From assembly GCA_017355425.1 (NCBI GenBank), contig CP070233.1, positions 2,955,501 to 3,019,500 of the forward strand: a stretch of DNA of 64,000 nt, in the 5' to 3' direction. Below are positions 8,437 to 17,992 of this stretch, in pieces (positions within the stretch are counted from its first letter, which is position 1; every line of letters begins with the position of its first letter). The notes below the pieces were generated by a model that saw only the letters and a program-made list of their open reading frames with translations, had not been told where the DNA came from and did not search any database. Origin of the DNA: Dolichospermum sp. DET69. Lineage in GTDB: Bacteria > Cyanobacteriota > Cyanobacteriia > Cyanobacteriales > Nostocaceae. The position numbers and the translations under genes were made by a program.

Positions 8437-8919
8437 TTATTCCTTGGCCATATCCAAAACTTCTTGATAAAGTTGTTGACTAATACGTTTACCTTGAGCC
8501 ATCAATTCATCTAGCACTGGTTTGACACTTTCAATCAATCCCTGGTGTTTGGCAATTAATAAAATACCAACAGTACCAGTTACAGGTAAATGTCTGGATT
8601 TTGCTACTTTTCGCGCCGCCCATTCATCAATCAAAACTCGATCTGCGCCCAATTCTTCAGCTAAAATAATCGCAGCACATTCACCTAAGTCTAGATTGGT
8701 TTCTGATTGCAAAATAGAGACTTGCTGAGAATTGCGAATTGATAAAACCTCAATCCAGTTTGCTGATTTTACTGCATTGACTGCTGGATGAGTTCCTGTT
8801 GTGATTTCGTCGTAAACCTCTTGGGGAATGATAACTTTTCCAAAAATATCCCCTAATAAGTTCATTCGTCCTACTTTTGCCAATTCACTGAAGGGGGTGG
8901 TGTTAGAAACAACAATCAC
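8437..8919 (-). CDS. DUF3368 PIN-like toxin
   Basis: 160 residues. MIVVSNTTPFSELAKVG, VIIPQEVYDEI, LDLGECAAIILAEELGADRVLIDEWAARKVA and TGTVGILLIAKHQGLI are the DUF3368 (PIN-fold) pattern. Conserved acidic residues in LGECAA and LIDE fit a metal-dependent RNase site. It lies five bases after its partner UPF0175 gene, the typical order of this toxin-antitoxin type. It converges on the DUF1906 gene, with 35 bp between the stops. Confidence 0.8.
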   Translation of the reverse strand: MIVVSNTTPFSELAKVGRMNLLGDIFGKVIIPQEVYDEITTGTHPAVNAVKSANWIEVLSIRNSQQVSILQSETNLDLGECAAIILAEELGADRVLIDEWAARKVAKSRHLPVTGTVGILLIAKHQGLIESVKPVLDELMAQGKRISQQLYQEVLDMAKE

Positions 8920-8924
8920 TTTTG

Positions 8925-9209
8925 TTACTTCTCCAGCATAGCTAGGGTTTCAGCAACTTCTTGTTCTAATTCTTCCTTGCTTTGGGGTGAAAAAACAGAT
9001 ATTCCATAAACTGCCATTAAATCTATCACTTCTAGACGAGAAATTCCTAACAATCTGGCGGCTAGTCCACTACTAATCTCTCCGTATCTAAGTAAAGTTA
9101 TAATGTAGGCTTCTTTGGCTTTATATTCTGCTTCTTTGCGGCTCGATTCAGAAATATCAGGAATCTGGACACTAAGTTCGATTGTAGTTGATAAGTTATG
9201 GGTTGACAT
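8925..9209 (-). CDS. UPF0175 family antitoxin
   Basis: 94 residues. KEAYIITLLRYGEISSGLAARLLGISRLEVIDLMAVYGI is the helix-turn-helix-like core of UPF0175 proteins, which pair with DUF3368 toxins. Start ATG at 9209 with AGGAG a few bases upstream. The first ten codons and ~65 bases of leader are duplicated at 6178-6271. The acidic C-terminus probably contacts the toxin. Confidence 0.8.
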   Translation of the reverse strand: MSTHNLSTTIELSVQIPDISESSRKEAEYKAKEAYIITLLRYGEISSGLAARLLGISRLEVIDLMAVYGISVFSPQSKEELEQEVAETLAMLEK

Positions 9210-9254
9210 ATTTGTTTTCTCCTAAATTCTGACTCACTAGAATACAGTAATGTA

Positions 9255-9338
9255 CTATCGAAGACAAAGTGTTATGCCAGCAGCGAGAAAGTTGATTATT
9301 TCTTCATAAGCTGGATTAATGCTGATTGATGTTTCCAT
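9255..9338 (-). pseudogene. N-terminal fragment of a small conserved cyanobacterial protein
   Basis: A strong ribosome site (GGAGGT, 11 bases before the ATG at 9338) opens a 27-codon frame starting METSISINPAYEEIINFLAAG. That is like the N-terminus of a family of ~80-residue cyanobacterial proteins of unknown role that I know from memory. The frame then runs into the duplicated antitoxin leader and stops at 9255. The break coincides with the end of the 94-bp duplicated block. A good start with no body indicates a truncated gene. Confidence 0.5.
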
Positions 9339-9480
9339 GATGATTAATTACCTCCTTTTTTAATCTCCTGAACATTGGGTATCTAAGCACTTATCGAAGG
9401 CTTCCACCGCTGGGGATTCTCTCATTCTACTATGGCGATTGAGCAAGTGCTGATTGGTAAATTCGCTTTGCATTCACTAA

Positions 9481-9885
9481 CTACTGACTCCAATCTTCAA
9501 TTTGCAAACCTTCAATTTTCTCAAAATGTTTCACATTATTAGTAACAATAATCAAATCGTTAGCTATAGCAATTCCAGCTATAAGAATATCAATATCATC
9601 AACTGGTGTTCCTTTATTTCGTAAATTGGCGTAAATATCAGCAGCAATTGTTGTAGAGTTTGTATTTAGAGGTAAAATTGTATGATATGAGACGAATTTC
9701 AAGAAAGACTTCAGTTGTTTTTGTGCATCACGATGCTTTAAACCACTGAGAATTTCATAATAAGTAATGATGCTAATGTTAATTTTACTATAAACTCTTA
9801 AATATGCCTCAAACCGCTCAACAACTAAGCTATGATTGCGGAAAAAAAATGATAAAATATTGGTATCAATCAAAGCTGGTTTCAT
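9481..9885 (-). CDS. PIN-domain toxin (VapC family)
   Basis: 134 residues from ATG 9885. A longer frame exists, but this ATG has a perfect AAAGGAG ribosome site and begins the PIN motif directly (MKPALIDTNILSFFF). IITYYEILSGL carries the second acidic residue, and GTPVDDIDILIAGIAIANDLIIVTNN the central Asp cluster; TNNVKHFEKIEGLQIEDW is the family end. Predicted RNase toxin. It overlaps its antitoxin by 20 bp. Confidence 0.85.
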   Translation of the reverse strand: MKPALIDTNILSFFFRNHSLVVERFEAYLRVYSKINISIITYYEILSGLKHRDAQKQLKSFLKFVSYHTILPLNTNSTTIAADIYANLRNKGTPVDDIDILIAGIAIANDLIIVTNNVKHFEKIEGLQIEDWSQ

Positions 9886-10129
9886 CACTTCTCCTTTCAA
9901 AAAATGCCTGTTGACGACGGATGTTGATTTCTTCACTGAAATTAGCAAATGTTTCATCTGACATATCATTCCAACAGCCAGCAAACTGCATAGTTTGTTC
10001 TAGTGAACCTGGAGATGATTCTCCATTCAATCGCCAATAATGAATAAAATTATATAATTCTTCTAATTTATCTTCGGAAATGAGATTAATTTCTGTGATT
10101 ACTTTGGTGCGGATGTTTAAGAAATCCAT
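9866..10129 (-). CDS. Antitoxin paired with the PIN toxin
   Basis: 87 residues. An N-terminal helical segment (SEDKLEELYNFIHYWRL) precedes AGCWNDMSDETFANFSEEINIRRQQAFFERR, a C-terminal pattern common to cyanobacterial VapC partner antitoxins (DUF2281-like). Its stop lies within the toxin's ribosome site and start, so translation is probably coupled. Assigned as antitoxin mainly from position and this C-terminal pattern. Confidence 0.65.
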   Translation of the reverse strand: MDFLNIRTKVITEINLISEDKLEELYNFIHYWRLNGESSPGSLEQTMQFAGCWNDMSDETFANFSEEINIRRQQAFFERRSDETSFD

Positions 10130-10271
10130 AGAGCAAATAAATGTAGAGAATTGACAGATACACTAATTATATAGCCTGTGTTCTTTAAGAACCAAGATAT
10201 TTTCTAATGATTGCGATCGCTCTCCCCAATAAGATAAAGAGCGATACACTCCGTCAACACCCTATATAGCA

Positions 10272-11441
10272 TTAATCACCGTATTTCCTGCCGCGCCATT
10301 CTTTGGGAGTGTGAAATGCAGATAAAAAGATTCGCAGCACCGCTAAAGGGTCAGCTAAGGGAGAAAGCCAGAATAACCAGCCACCTGTAGCATCTTTACG
10401 ATCATAAGAGGGAGCGATCGCTAATAATAAAGCAAAACGAATCACCACCAAAAATATATTTAATCCTAACAACAGCAACGCTGGCAGTGAAAGCACTACG
10501 GCAGGTAGAAATAAATAACTGAGTAAGATGAATAGGGGTAAACCCTGCACCGCAGACAATAACCATAAATCCCCCCACACCTGAGCGCGGGTAGAAGCAT
10601 CTTTCAAATCTAGGCTGCGTCCCCATTCCTTCCAAGTTTCTAACGCCCCTTCATACATCCTCACCTTGAGTACCTTTGCCCCATCCAAAAAGCCCACCTT
10701 AAAGCCCTCAGCGGCAATATTCCGCGCTAAGGTCACATCATCACAAAAAGAACCTTTGGCGCTGGTATAACCATTCACAGCCTTCAAAACAGACCGACGA
10801 CATAAAAAACACTGTCCATTGGCCATTACCCGTGAAGGTTGTTCAGTGTAAATACCTGTAGGATCAAATCTATACAGTAACGTCATCAACAAAGCCGGTT
10901 GTAACCAACATTCCCCCGGATACTTGAGAATAAACTGCGGTGATAAAGATACTAAATCATAACCTTGAGCGATCGCAGTTTTCACCAAACTTGCTACCAA
11001 ACCGGGATGGGGTTGAATATCCGCATCCATTCCCAAGAACCATTCACTCCCCTGGGAAGTGAACAAAAACCCATTATGCAACGCCCAAGGACGACCAACC
11101 CAACCGGAGGGTAAAGGGTCATCTGTCATCACTCGAAAACGCGGATCTTTTAACTGTGCGGTTTTCACCAAATCGGGAGTACCATCTTGAGAGCGACTAT
11201 CAACCACAATAATTTCCCGAACTTCGTAACTTTGGCGACTCAAACCCTCTAACAGCGGACTAATCCGTAATGCCTCATTTAGTGTCGGTACAACCACACT
11301 CACAGTTCCCAAAAGTTCCGGTGTGGGTTGTTGTGGTTCGAGGGCTGGATAACGTCCTGGACCTTTGAGCAACCGGGAAAGTAAAATGGCTGTTGCAGGT
11401 ACTTGGATAAGTAGCAATAGGAGCGGAATAATATTTAGCAA
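10272..11441 (-). CDS. cruG: Family 2 glycosyltransferase, probable 2'-O-glycosyltransferase CruG of carotenoid glycoside synthesis
   Basis: 389 residues. An N-terminal membrane helix (MLNIIPLLLLLIQVPATAIL) is followed by a GT-A domain: VSVVVPTLNEALRI, IIVVDSRSQDGT, FLGMDADIQP (DxD), then FCDDVTLARNI and a KEWGRSLDLKD motif. Two or three C-terminal membrane helices follow. Family 2 transferases of this shape in cyanobacteria include CruG, which adds the sugar to the 2'-hydroxyl of myxol. The symbol rests on overall resemblance, since HpnB-like homologues look similar. It is divergent from fbp and probably sits in the inner membrane. Confidence 0.6.
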   Translation of the reverse strand: MLNIIPLLLLLIQVPATAILLSRLLKGPGRYPALEPQQPTPELLGTVSVVVPTLNEALRISPLLEGLSRQSYEVREIIVVDSRSQDGTPDLVKTAQLKDPRFRVMTDDPLPSGWVGRPWALHNGFLFTSQGSEWFLGMDADIQPHPGLVASLVKTAIAQGYDLVSLSPQFILKYPGECWLQPALLMTLLYRFDPTGIYTEQPSRVMANGQCFLCRRSVLKAVNGYTSAKGSFCDDVTLARNIAAEGFKVGFLDGAKVLKVRMYEGALETWKEWGRSLDLKDASTRAQVWGDLWLLSAVQGLPLFILLSYLFLPAVVLSLPALLLLGLNIFLVVIRFALLLAIAPSYDRKDATGGWLFWLSPLADPLAVLRIFLSAFHTPKEWRGRKYGD

Positions 11442-12120
11442 TTGTCACCCTGACTTTTTGTATAAACTAGATAGTTTAAATATTTTCGCAATTTATCTAA
11501 ATTAACTCAAGTTATAGCTAAATGCAATTGATTGAGAGTCTAAGCCTGTCTGGAAACTGAGACTGTCAAGGGTAAATTGCTTGCTATTATTTTCACAAGA
11601 GAGAACGAACGGCACGGAAGCCACTTGGCAATAGATGCGTGGAGGAAGTGCCAACTTAGAATTTATTCGCCGTGACATGATAGAATTAATTAGGTTTACG
11701 TTTTCTTGATAGCTCCATGAGTATAAAATATATTTTTTTTAAGTATCACTGAATTGGGCAAAAAAATTAGCTCTAATCAGTGGAAAAATGACTGATTTGA
11801 GGAAAACCTGGATGAATAAGAAGATTTACATCTGAGAAAAGTATAAAGATACAGCTAAGAAACTGACTATAAAGTACAGCTACTTCTTGATGTGTTTATA
11901 AATACTATTGTATAGTCAATAATCACTAAAATAATTATTTCTTGTCTAGGAAAATACTGAAAAAACCAGATCCCCGACTTCTAAAAATTAAAATTTCAAT
12001 TCTTTAGTTTATCTAAAATCACGCTTAAGTTATGAAGTTACCTTTCTAAGATAGAAGCAGCGACCAAAAATCGTTACAGGTAAACATGACCTCACAGTCA
12101 ACTGCTAGGAAATAACTAAT
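11442..12120. other. 679-bp divergent intergenic region between cruG-like gene and fbp
   Basis: No gene visible. AT-rich; it must carry the promoters of both divergent genes. At 11969-11983 is a half-copy (AGATCCCCGACTTCT) of the palindrome found complete at 39191-39221. No clear GTA-N8-TAC NtcA site near fbp was found by eye. Confidence 0.6.
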
Positions 12121-13158
12121 ATGACTCAAATATCAGAATCTTTAGATTTGTCCACAGATAAAACCCTAGATCGTGATTGTACAACATTATCCCGCCATGT
12201 TCTCCAACAACTACAGAGCTTTGGACCCGATGCCCAAGATTTAAGTGCGCTGATGAATCGTATCGCTTTAGCGGGTAAACTGGTAGCTCGGCGTTTGAGT
12301 CGTGCTGGTTTAATGGAAGGGGTTCTAGGATTTACTGGAGAAGTCAACGTCCAGGGAGAATCCGTCAAAAAGATGGATGTTTACGCCAATGAAGTATTTA
12401 TCTCTGTCTTCAAGCAAAGCGGCTTAGTCTGTCGTCTGGCTTCCGAAGAAATGGAAAAACCCTACTATATCCCAGAAAACTGCCCCATTGGTCGCTATAC
12501 TCTTCTTTATGACCCCATTGATGGCTCATCCAATACAGATAACAATCTCAGTTTAGGTTCTATTTTTGCCATTCGTCAACAAGAAGGAGAAGACCTTGAT
12601 GGTGAAGCTAAAGACCTATTTACAAATGGACGCAAGCAATTAGCAGCGGGATATATTCTTTATGGACCAAGCACCATGCTGGTTTATACCATAGGTACAG
12701 GAGTGCATTCCTTCATTCTTGACCCTAGCCTGGGTGAGTTTATTCTATCTCAAGAAAATATCACCATGCCAAATCACGCTGCCACTTATAGCGTTAATGA
12801 TGGCAACTTCTGGCAATGGGATGAACCTTTTAGAGAATATATCCGTTATGTTCATCGCACAGAAGGTTATAGTTCCCGTTACAGTGGGGCAATGGTGAGC
12901 GATATTCACAGAATTTTATTACAGGGTGGGGTATTTCTCTACCCAGGAACACTACAAAAACCAGAAGGTAAATTACGTCTGTTATATGAAACTGCTCCTT
13001 TAGCATTTTTGGTTGAGCAAGCTGGGGGGATAGCGACTACAGGAACAATGGATATTTTAGATGTAGTTCCCACTAAATTACATCAACGCACACCCTTAAT
13101 TATTGGCAGTAAAGAAAACGTGGACAAGGTGATGTCTTTTATCAAAACAGGTAATTAG
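12121..13158 (+). CDS. fbp: Class 1 fructose-1,6-bisphosphatase
   Basis: 345 residues. Hydrolyses fructose-1,6-bisphosphate to fructose-6-phosphate in gluconeogenesis and sugar regeneration. The metal site [24 protein letters not shown], the upstream [10 protein letters not shown] and the substrate region [15 protein letters not shown] are class 1 hallmarks. [18 protein letters not shown] closes the domain. In cyanobacteria the type II enzyme (GlpX) usually serves the Calvin cycle, and this type I enzyme is linked to the oxidative pentose phosphate genes. It lies upstream of zwf and opcA in the same direction, with 365 bp between fbp and zwf and no tal gene in that gap. Confidence 0.95.
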   Translation: MTQISESLDLSTDKTLDRDCTTLSRHVLQQLQSFGPDAQDLSALMNRIALAGKLVARRLSRAGLMEGVLGFTGEVNVQGESVKKMDVYANEVFISVFKQSGLVCRLASEEMEKPYYIPENCPIGRYTLLYDPIDGSSNTDNNLSLGSIFAIRQQEGEDLDGEAKDLFTNGRKQLAAGYILYGPSTMLVYTIGTGVHSFILDPSLGEFILSQENITMPNHAATYSVNDGNFWQWDEPFREYIRYVHRTEGYSSRYSGAMVSDIHRILLQGGVFLYPGTLQKPEGKLRLLYETAPLAFLVEQAGGIATTGTMDILDVVPTKLHQRTPLIIGSKENVDKVMSFIKTGN

Positions 13159-13523
13159 ACAAAACTCTGATTAATTAAAAATCAAACTTCATGTTCTCAA
13201 TAGAACAATTAACCGAAAAATAGTCGGTTTCAACCGACTTTAGCTATTAGACAGGGAATTTATTCCCTGGATTCCTGGATTTGTGGATTCTCAATCCTAG
13301 ATTCTGATTCTGTACTTATATATCTGCAATATGCTGTCCGTATTCTTTCTGTGTCATTCATGAACTCTTTAAAAGCTAAAGTCAAGCTATTCTCACCTGT
13401 AAAGGGAATTGGGAATTAGGGACTAGGTAATTTTCCTTCTTTCTCCAGACTCTGTGACTGGGCGCAGGCCCTGCGCCCCTACGTGTTTATCACCTCAATC
13501 CAAAATCTAAAATCTAAAATCCT
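13159..13523. other. 365-bp spacer between fbp and zwf with REP-like palindromes
   Basis: Contains a hairpin AGTCGGTTTCAACCGACT near 13222, GGGAATTTATTCCC nearby, and a GC-rich palindrome at 13460-13482. No gene is present; in Nostoc punctiforme tal is reported at this position. The zwf start is preceded by a repetitive CAAAATCTAAAATCTAAAATC run. Confidence 0.65.
13460..13482 (-). repeat. REP-like palindrome GGGCGCAGGCCCTGCGCCC + CTAC tail
   Basis: A 19-base near-perfect palindrome with a CTAC tail. The exact reverse complement of all 23 bases occurs at 25859-25881, so these are two copies of one REP family in opposite orientation. Confidence 0.85.
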
Positions 13524-15053
13524 ATGGTCAGTTTGTTAGAAAATCCATTGCGGGCTGGTTTACAACAGCAAGGAATGCCCGAACCACAAATAATTGTCAT
13601 CTTTGGCGCGTCTGGAGATCTAACCTGGCGGAAGTTAGTCCCAGCATTATACAAATTGCGGAGAGAAAGACGGATTCCCGCAGAAACAACCATTGTCGGC
13701 GTAGCCCGTCGGGAATGGAGTCATGAATACTTCCGCGAGCAGATGCAAAAAGGCATGGAAGAAGCTCACGCTAATGTAGAACTAGGCGAACTGTGGGAAG
13801 ATTTTTCTCAAGGTTTGTTTTACTGTCCTGGGAATATAGATGACCCAACCGGCTATCAAAAACTCAAAACATTATTGGCTGAACTAGACGAGAAACGAGG
13901 AACACGGGGAAACCGGATGTTTTACCTTTCCGTTGCTCCTAATTTCTTCCCAGAAGCTATCAAACAACTAGGGTTAGCAGGAATGTTAGATGATGCTGAA
14001 AAACATCGTCTTGTGATTGAAAAACCCTTTGGACGTGATTTAGCTTCTGCCCAAAATCTTAACCAAGTAGTCCAGAAGTTTTGTAAAGAAAACCAAGTTT
14101 ATCGGATTGACCACTACTTGGGTAAAGAAACAGTCCAAAACTTGTTGGTGTTCCGGTTTGCAAATGCCATTTTTGAACCTTTGTGGAATCGGCAATTTGT
14201 TGACCACGTACAAATAACTGTAGCCGAAACCGTAGGCGTTGAAGACCGGGCTGGTTATTATGAAAGCGCCGGCGCATTGCGGGATATGTTGCAAAACCAC
14301 CTCATGCAGCTTTACTGTTTAACAGCAATGGAAGCACCTAATGCTATGGATGCTGATAGTATCCGTACAGAAAAAGTTAAGGTACTACGAGCTACCCGGT
14401 TGGCTGATGTGCATAATTTATCAAAATCAGCAATTCGTGGTCAATACAGTGCCGGCTGGATGAAAGGTCAACAAGTGGAAGGGTATAGAAATGAACCGGG
14501 AGTCAATCCTGAATCTAGCACCCCCACTTATGTGGCTATGAAGTTTATGGTGGATAATTGGCGTTGGAAAGGTGTTCCTTTTTACCTCAGAACTGGTAAG
14601 CGGATGCCCAAAAAAGTCAGTGAAATTGCTATTCACTTCCGCGAAGTTCCTTCCAGAATGTTTCCTTCTGCTTCTCAACAAGCCAACCCCAACGTTTTAA
14701 CCATGCGGATACAACCCAATGAGGGTATTTCCATGCGATTTGATGTGAAAATGCCTGGTGGTGATTTCCGCACTCGTTCCGTAGATATGGATTTTAGCTA
14801 TGGTTCTTTTGGGATTACTGCTACAAGCGACGCTTATGATCGTCTCTTCCTTGATTGTATGATGGGCGACCAAACTCTATTCACACGGGCGGACGAAGTA
14901 GAAGCAGCTTGGCAAGTAGTTACACCAGCCCTATCTGTATGGGATTTACCAGCAGATCCAGCAACTGTTCCTCAGTATGAAGCCGGCACTTGGGAACCAG
15001 AAGAAGCAGAATTATTAATTAATCAAGACGGCCGCCGCTGGCGCAGACTTTAA
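13524..15053 (+). CDS. zwf: Glucose-6-phosphate 1-dehydrogenase
   Basis: 509 residues, the normal length. First enzyme of the oxidative pentose phosphate pathway: glucose-6-phosphate + NADP+ to 6-phosphogluconolactone + NADPH, the main reductant source in darkness and in heterocysts. The Rossmann motif [11 protein letters not shown] lies near residue 28 and the catalytic RIDHYLGKE near residue 195. Its activity is controlled by OpcA, encoded 125 bp downstream. The ATG follows a CCTAAAATCCT-like stretch without a strong ribosome site, but the family length supports it. Confidence 0.97.
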   Translation: MVSLLENPLRAGLQQQGMPEPQIIVIFGASGDLTWRKLVPALYKLRRERRIPAETTIVGVARREWSHEYFREQMQKGMEEAHANVELGELWEDFSQGLFYCPGNIDDPTGYQKLKTLLAELDEKRGTRGNRMFYLSVAPNFFPEAIKQLGLAGMLDDAEKHRLVIEKPFGRDLASAQNLNQVVQKFCKENQVYRIDHYLGKETVQNLLVFRFANAIFEPLWNRQFVDHVQITVAETVGVEDRAGYYESAGALRDMLQNHLMQLYCLTAMEAPNAMDADSIRTEKVKVLRATRLADVHNLSKSAIRGQYSAGWMKGQQVEGYRNEPGVNPESSTPTYVAMKFMVDNWRWKGVPFYLRTGKRMPKKVSEIAIHFREVPSRMFPSASQQANPNVLTMRIQPNEGISMRFDVKMPGGDFRTRSVDMDFSYGSFGITATSDAYDRLFLDCMMGDQTLFTRADEVEAAWQVVTPALSVWDLPADPATVPQYEAGTWEPEEAELLINQDGRRWRRL

Positions 15054-15178
15054 TTGGTCATTGGTTATTAGTCAGTGGTCATTAGTCAGTAGTAAAACAA
15101 CTGACAACTGACAACTGACAACTTACAACTGTCAACTGTTAACTGTCAACTGTCAACCGTCAACTGTCAAAATTAACT
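15054..15178. repeat. Heptameric short tandem repeats (STRR) between zwf and opcA
   Basis: Runs of TTGGTCA/GGTCATTAG change into repeated TGACAAC and TGTCAAC heptamers that reach up to opcA. Such degenerate heptamers are characteristic of heterocystous cyanobacteria. They form no stable structure that I can see. Confidence 0.8.
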
Positions 15179-16552
15179 ATGATTTCCCAAGCACCGACAA
15201 TTTTTTCTTTGCAAGCGCCTAAGGATGTTTCCCTCACCGAAATTGAGGTGGAACTCAATCAAGTTTGGCAAAGTTATGGTATTCAAGGGGAAGACGGTGG
15301 TTTACCCGCTGCTACCCGCGCTACAACATTTACTTTGGTGGTTTACGAACCTGAAGAAACTCAGTATTTGTTAACTGCTACAGGCTTTTATAATGGTCCA
15401 ATTGATGGAATTTTGGGACCACAAACCAAAACAGCCTTACAGGAATTACAGAAAAAGCATCATCTTCCAGAAACTGGTACTGCGACACCAGAAACTCTGA
15501 CTGCTTTACGGGCAGAATATTTCCAACAGCAGCACACCGGACCCAATGGAAATAGTCATGGTGCCGCAATGGGCTATACTTCCAGTCCTACCAGTCCCAC
15601 CATTGCTGATGAAATTGCTATCCGTAACCCTTGCCGGATCATTGCTTTATGTCCCATTGCTGGGGATGATGAAGGGGTAAAGGCTCAAGTTTCTGCCTAT
15701 TGCCCAATTCAAAAGCAGTCTTCTAGCACTCTTATCTGCTGCGAATATATTACTCTGACTGGTACGGCTGCGGCTTTAGAACGCATTGGCGGTATGATTC
15801 CCGCTTTGTTAATTGGTGGTTTGCCTAAGTTCCTCTGGTGGAAAGCTACACCCGATGCTGCTAACCCTTTGTTTAAAAGATTAGCGGCAGTTTGCAATAA
15901 TGTCATTGTTGATTCTTGCAACTTTAATACACCAGAAGATGATTTACTCAGCTTGCAACGGTTAGTAGAATCTAGTATACCTTTGGCTGATTTGAACTGG
16001 CGGCGCTTGTCAGCATGGCAAGAGTTGACAGCACAAGCTTATGATGCTCCTGCTCGTCGCGCTGCGCTCAAAGACGTTGATCGTGTCAATATTGATTATG
16101 AAAAAGGTAATGCTGCTCAAGCATTGTTGTACTTGGGTTGGCTGGCTAATCGCTTAGAATGGCAGCCAGTTTCCTATCAACACGAAACCGGTGATTATGA
16201 CATTACCACCGTTCAATTTCTGTCTCAAGACCAAAGACATATAGAAGCTGAGTTAGCCGGTGTTCCCATTGCTGATATGGGGGAAATTATCGGTGATTTA
16301 ATTGGTTTACGCTTGAGTTCTACTAATGTTCAAGCTAATTGCGGAACTGTGATTTGTTCGGAAACTGGCGGTTGTATGCGAATGGAAACTCATGGTGGCG
16401 CTCAGTCTTCTGGATTGTTCCAACAGGTAACTTCACTTGCAGAACAAAAGGCAGAAGCGTTGTTAAGTCAACAGGTACAACGCTGGGGACGTGAAGCTTT
16501 ATTTGAGGAAAGTCTGGCTGTAATTGGCGAGACTATTAAGTTACGGAAATAG
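15179..16552 (+). CDS. opcA: Glucose-6-phosphate dehydrogenase assembly/activator protein OpcA
   Basis: 457 residues. Activates Zwf and passes redox control from thioredoxin to it. After a short lead, residues ~62-105 form a PG_binding_1-like module (LTATGFYNGPIDGILGPQTKTAL), present in cyanobacterial OpcA, then the OpcA domain proper (NPCRIIALCPIAG, GGLPKFLWWKATP, RIGGMIPALLIGG). Near the C-terminus the cluster NCGTVICSETGGCMR places cysteines at 388, 393 and 399. Cys393 and Cys399 are the residues reported, as I recall, as the redox pair in Anabaena OpcA. It follows zwf and is presumably co-transcribed with it. Confidence 0.95.
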   Translation: MISQAPTIFSLQAPKDVSLTEIEVELNQVWQSYGIQGEDGGLPAATRATTFTLVVYEPEETQYLLTATGFYNGPIDGILGPQTKTALQELQKKHHLPETGTATPETLTALRAEYFQQQHTGPNGNSHGAAMGYTSSPTSPTIADEIAIRNPCRIIALCPIAGDDEGVKAQVSAYCPIQKQSSSTLICCEYITLTGTAAALERIGGMIPALLIGGLPKFLWWKATPDAANPLFKRLAAVCNNVIVDSCNFNTPEDDLLSLQRLVESSIPLADLNWRRLSAWQELTAQAYDAPARRAALKDVDRVNIDYEKGNAAQALLYLGWLANRLEWQPVSYQHETGDYDITTVQFLSQDQRHIEAELAGVPIADMGEIIGDLIGLRLSSTNVQANCGTVICSETGGCMRMETHGGAQSSGLFQQVTSLAEQKAEALLSQQVQRWGREALFEESLAVIGETIKLRK

Positions 16553-16656
16553 TGAATTGGTAATTTTCCTCGTTCCCAGTCTCTGACTGGGAATGCCATT
16601 GAGAGGTTCTGCATCCAAGATTTGTTATCCTCGATTTCCATCAATTAATTTAATTT

Positions 16657-16936
16657 TAGGCGATCGCATTGACAAAAATATCAAATATGTATTGCTATAA
16701 AAACCACGTTTATCGTAGGGGTAAAGGTATGGAAGCCAACGGATAAGTAGGGGCGTATTGCAATACGCCCCTACTTAACTATTGCAATACGCCCCTACTT
16801 AAGTTGACACCAATGATCACTGCTAAACCCCTACACCACGGTTGATTTATCGGTAACAATACAATTCCTTCCAGCCGGAAATAAGGTATTTTGGTGAACG
16901 CATATCATGATTGATTTGTACAATGCGTAAGTCCTA
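16657..16936 (-). mobile_element. MITE copy A (inverted relative to copy B at 20608), carrying a nested insertion
   Basis: Read on the minus strand it begins TAGGACTTACGCA at 16936 and continues through GGTATTTTGGTGAACGCATA-like, CCGATAAATCAACCG and CGTGGTTTTTATAGCAATAC segments shared with 20608-20797. The far end (16657) is eroded. Its centre holds ~100 extra bases, including the palindrome at 16744-16777, where copy B has only a short hairpin. Confidence 0.75.
16744..16777. repeat. Perfect 34-bp palindrome nested in the MITE
   Basis: TAAGTAGGGGCGTATTG is followed directly by its exact reverse complement. A further half copy (ATTGCAATACGCCCC...) follows at 16781. The GTAGGGGC core relates it to the other GTAGGGG-type REP palindromes in the window. 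Confidence 0.85.
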
Positions 16937-17034
16937 AGAAATATGAGTATGGGAACGAGAAACGAGAAATAAACATGAAAAAACCCGGCTGAACCGGGCA
17001 GATGTACTGTTTATCGAGTTTTAGTAAATGATAA

Positions 17035-17409
17035 TTATTGGTTAATTTCACAAGTTAAAGGACAAGCTGCGTAAACAGTGGTTGGGGTTTTCTCAGCTTC
17101 ATCATGTAACCAATTCAACCATTTTATCTGCTTAGGATGAATCCCTTTTGCAGTTAGCACTCCAGCAGCAATTAATACTGCCATGACATTAAACATTACT
17201 AAACCACCTGCCACAATTAATACAGCACTAGCGGGCATCACAGATTGCAAAACAATGGAAAGCAGACATCCAACCGTGGCCATCAATACAACTAATGGAA
17301 ACCCGACAACTAACAAGCACACTGCCAACGTAAATGTCCAGATTAAAAAGCTTCTCATCATTAACAAGGAGTGGGTCTGACCTAGATTAGAGCTTTGAGC
17401 CGAAACCAT
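17035..17409 (-). CDS. Small membrane protein of unknown function
   Basis: 124 residues from ATG 17409, chosen because TTAGGAGA lies 8 bases upstream; a slightly longer frame has no such site. Two closely packed hydrophobic stretches (FLIWTFTLAVCLLVVGFPLVVLM and, after VGCLLSIVL, SAVLIVAGGLVMFNVMAVLIAAGVL) predict two or three membrane helices. The C-terminal tail (ACPLTCEIN) has two cysteines. I do not recognise the family. It stands alone between opcA and pilT, on the opposite strand. Confidence 0.6.
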   Translation of the reverse strand: MVSAQSSNLGQTHSLLMMRSFLIWTFTLAVCLLVVGFPLVVLMATVGCLLSIVLQSVMPASAVLIVAGGLVMFNVMAVLIAAGVLTAKGIHPKQIKWLNWLHDEAEKTPTTVYAACPLTCEINQ

Positions 17410-17992
17410 GACTTTTTCTCCTAAATACACAGCAAGTTTAAATTTCAGTTATTTATTGCCAGAAAGCCAATAAACTGATTTTTTTTGTTTCAGTGAAATT
17501 TAGTATATAAAATCTTTGTTCTAAAATGAGCATTTCTTTACTAAAGTTTACAGTTGATTTTTTCGCCCTATGAATGAGAATTCACCTATACCCACAGGTA
17601 GGGAAAAGAGTTTTGGTATATACCTTTAGAAGTAGAACTTAACGATAGATGAGAAGCAGAGATTGATCCCCGCAATCTGATTACCAAATGCTTAACATTT
17701 CTTATGGAAAACGATATTATTTCTCATAATTCATCAAGAAGTGATCAAAAACAGGTTGTAGGTAATGGGTAATTCTGAATTTTCCTCGCTTTCATCAGTC
17801 TCTCTGCCTTTAATTACTGAATATTATTAGTTACTGTTATATTAGGTAAATCTTACGGAAAATTAAGGATAATCCGTATGTGTTAAAAAATATGTATATT
17901 GGTAAATAACCCACTCAAAAGACTGCATAACAGAGGTAGGGCGCAAGGGAAAATGATTTTTACCAATTACTAATTAACAAAAGTAAAAATAT
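17410..17992. other. 583-bp divergent intergenic region upstream of pilT
   Basis: No gene visible. AT-rich, with an ACCTATACCCACAGGTAGGG imperfect dyad near 17585. It should contain the promoters for the leftward membrane-protein gene and for pilT. The pilT start lacks a strong ribosome site (AAAAGTAAAAATAT before ATG). Confidence 0.5.
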
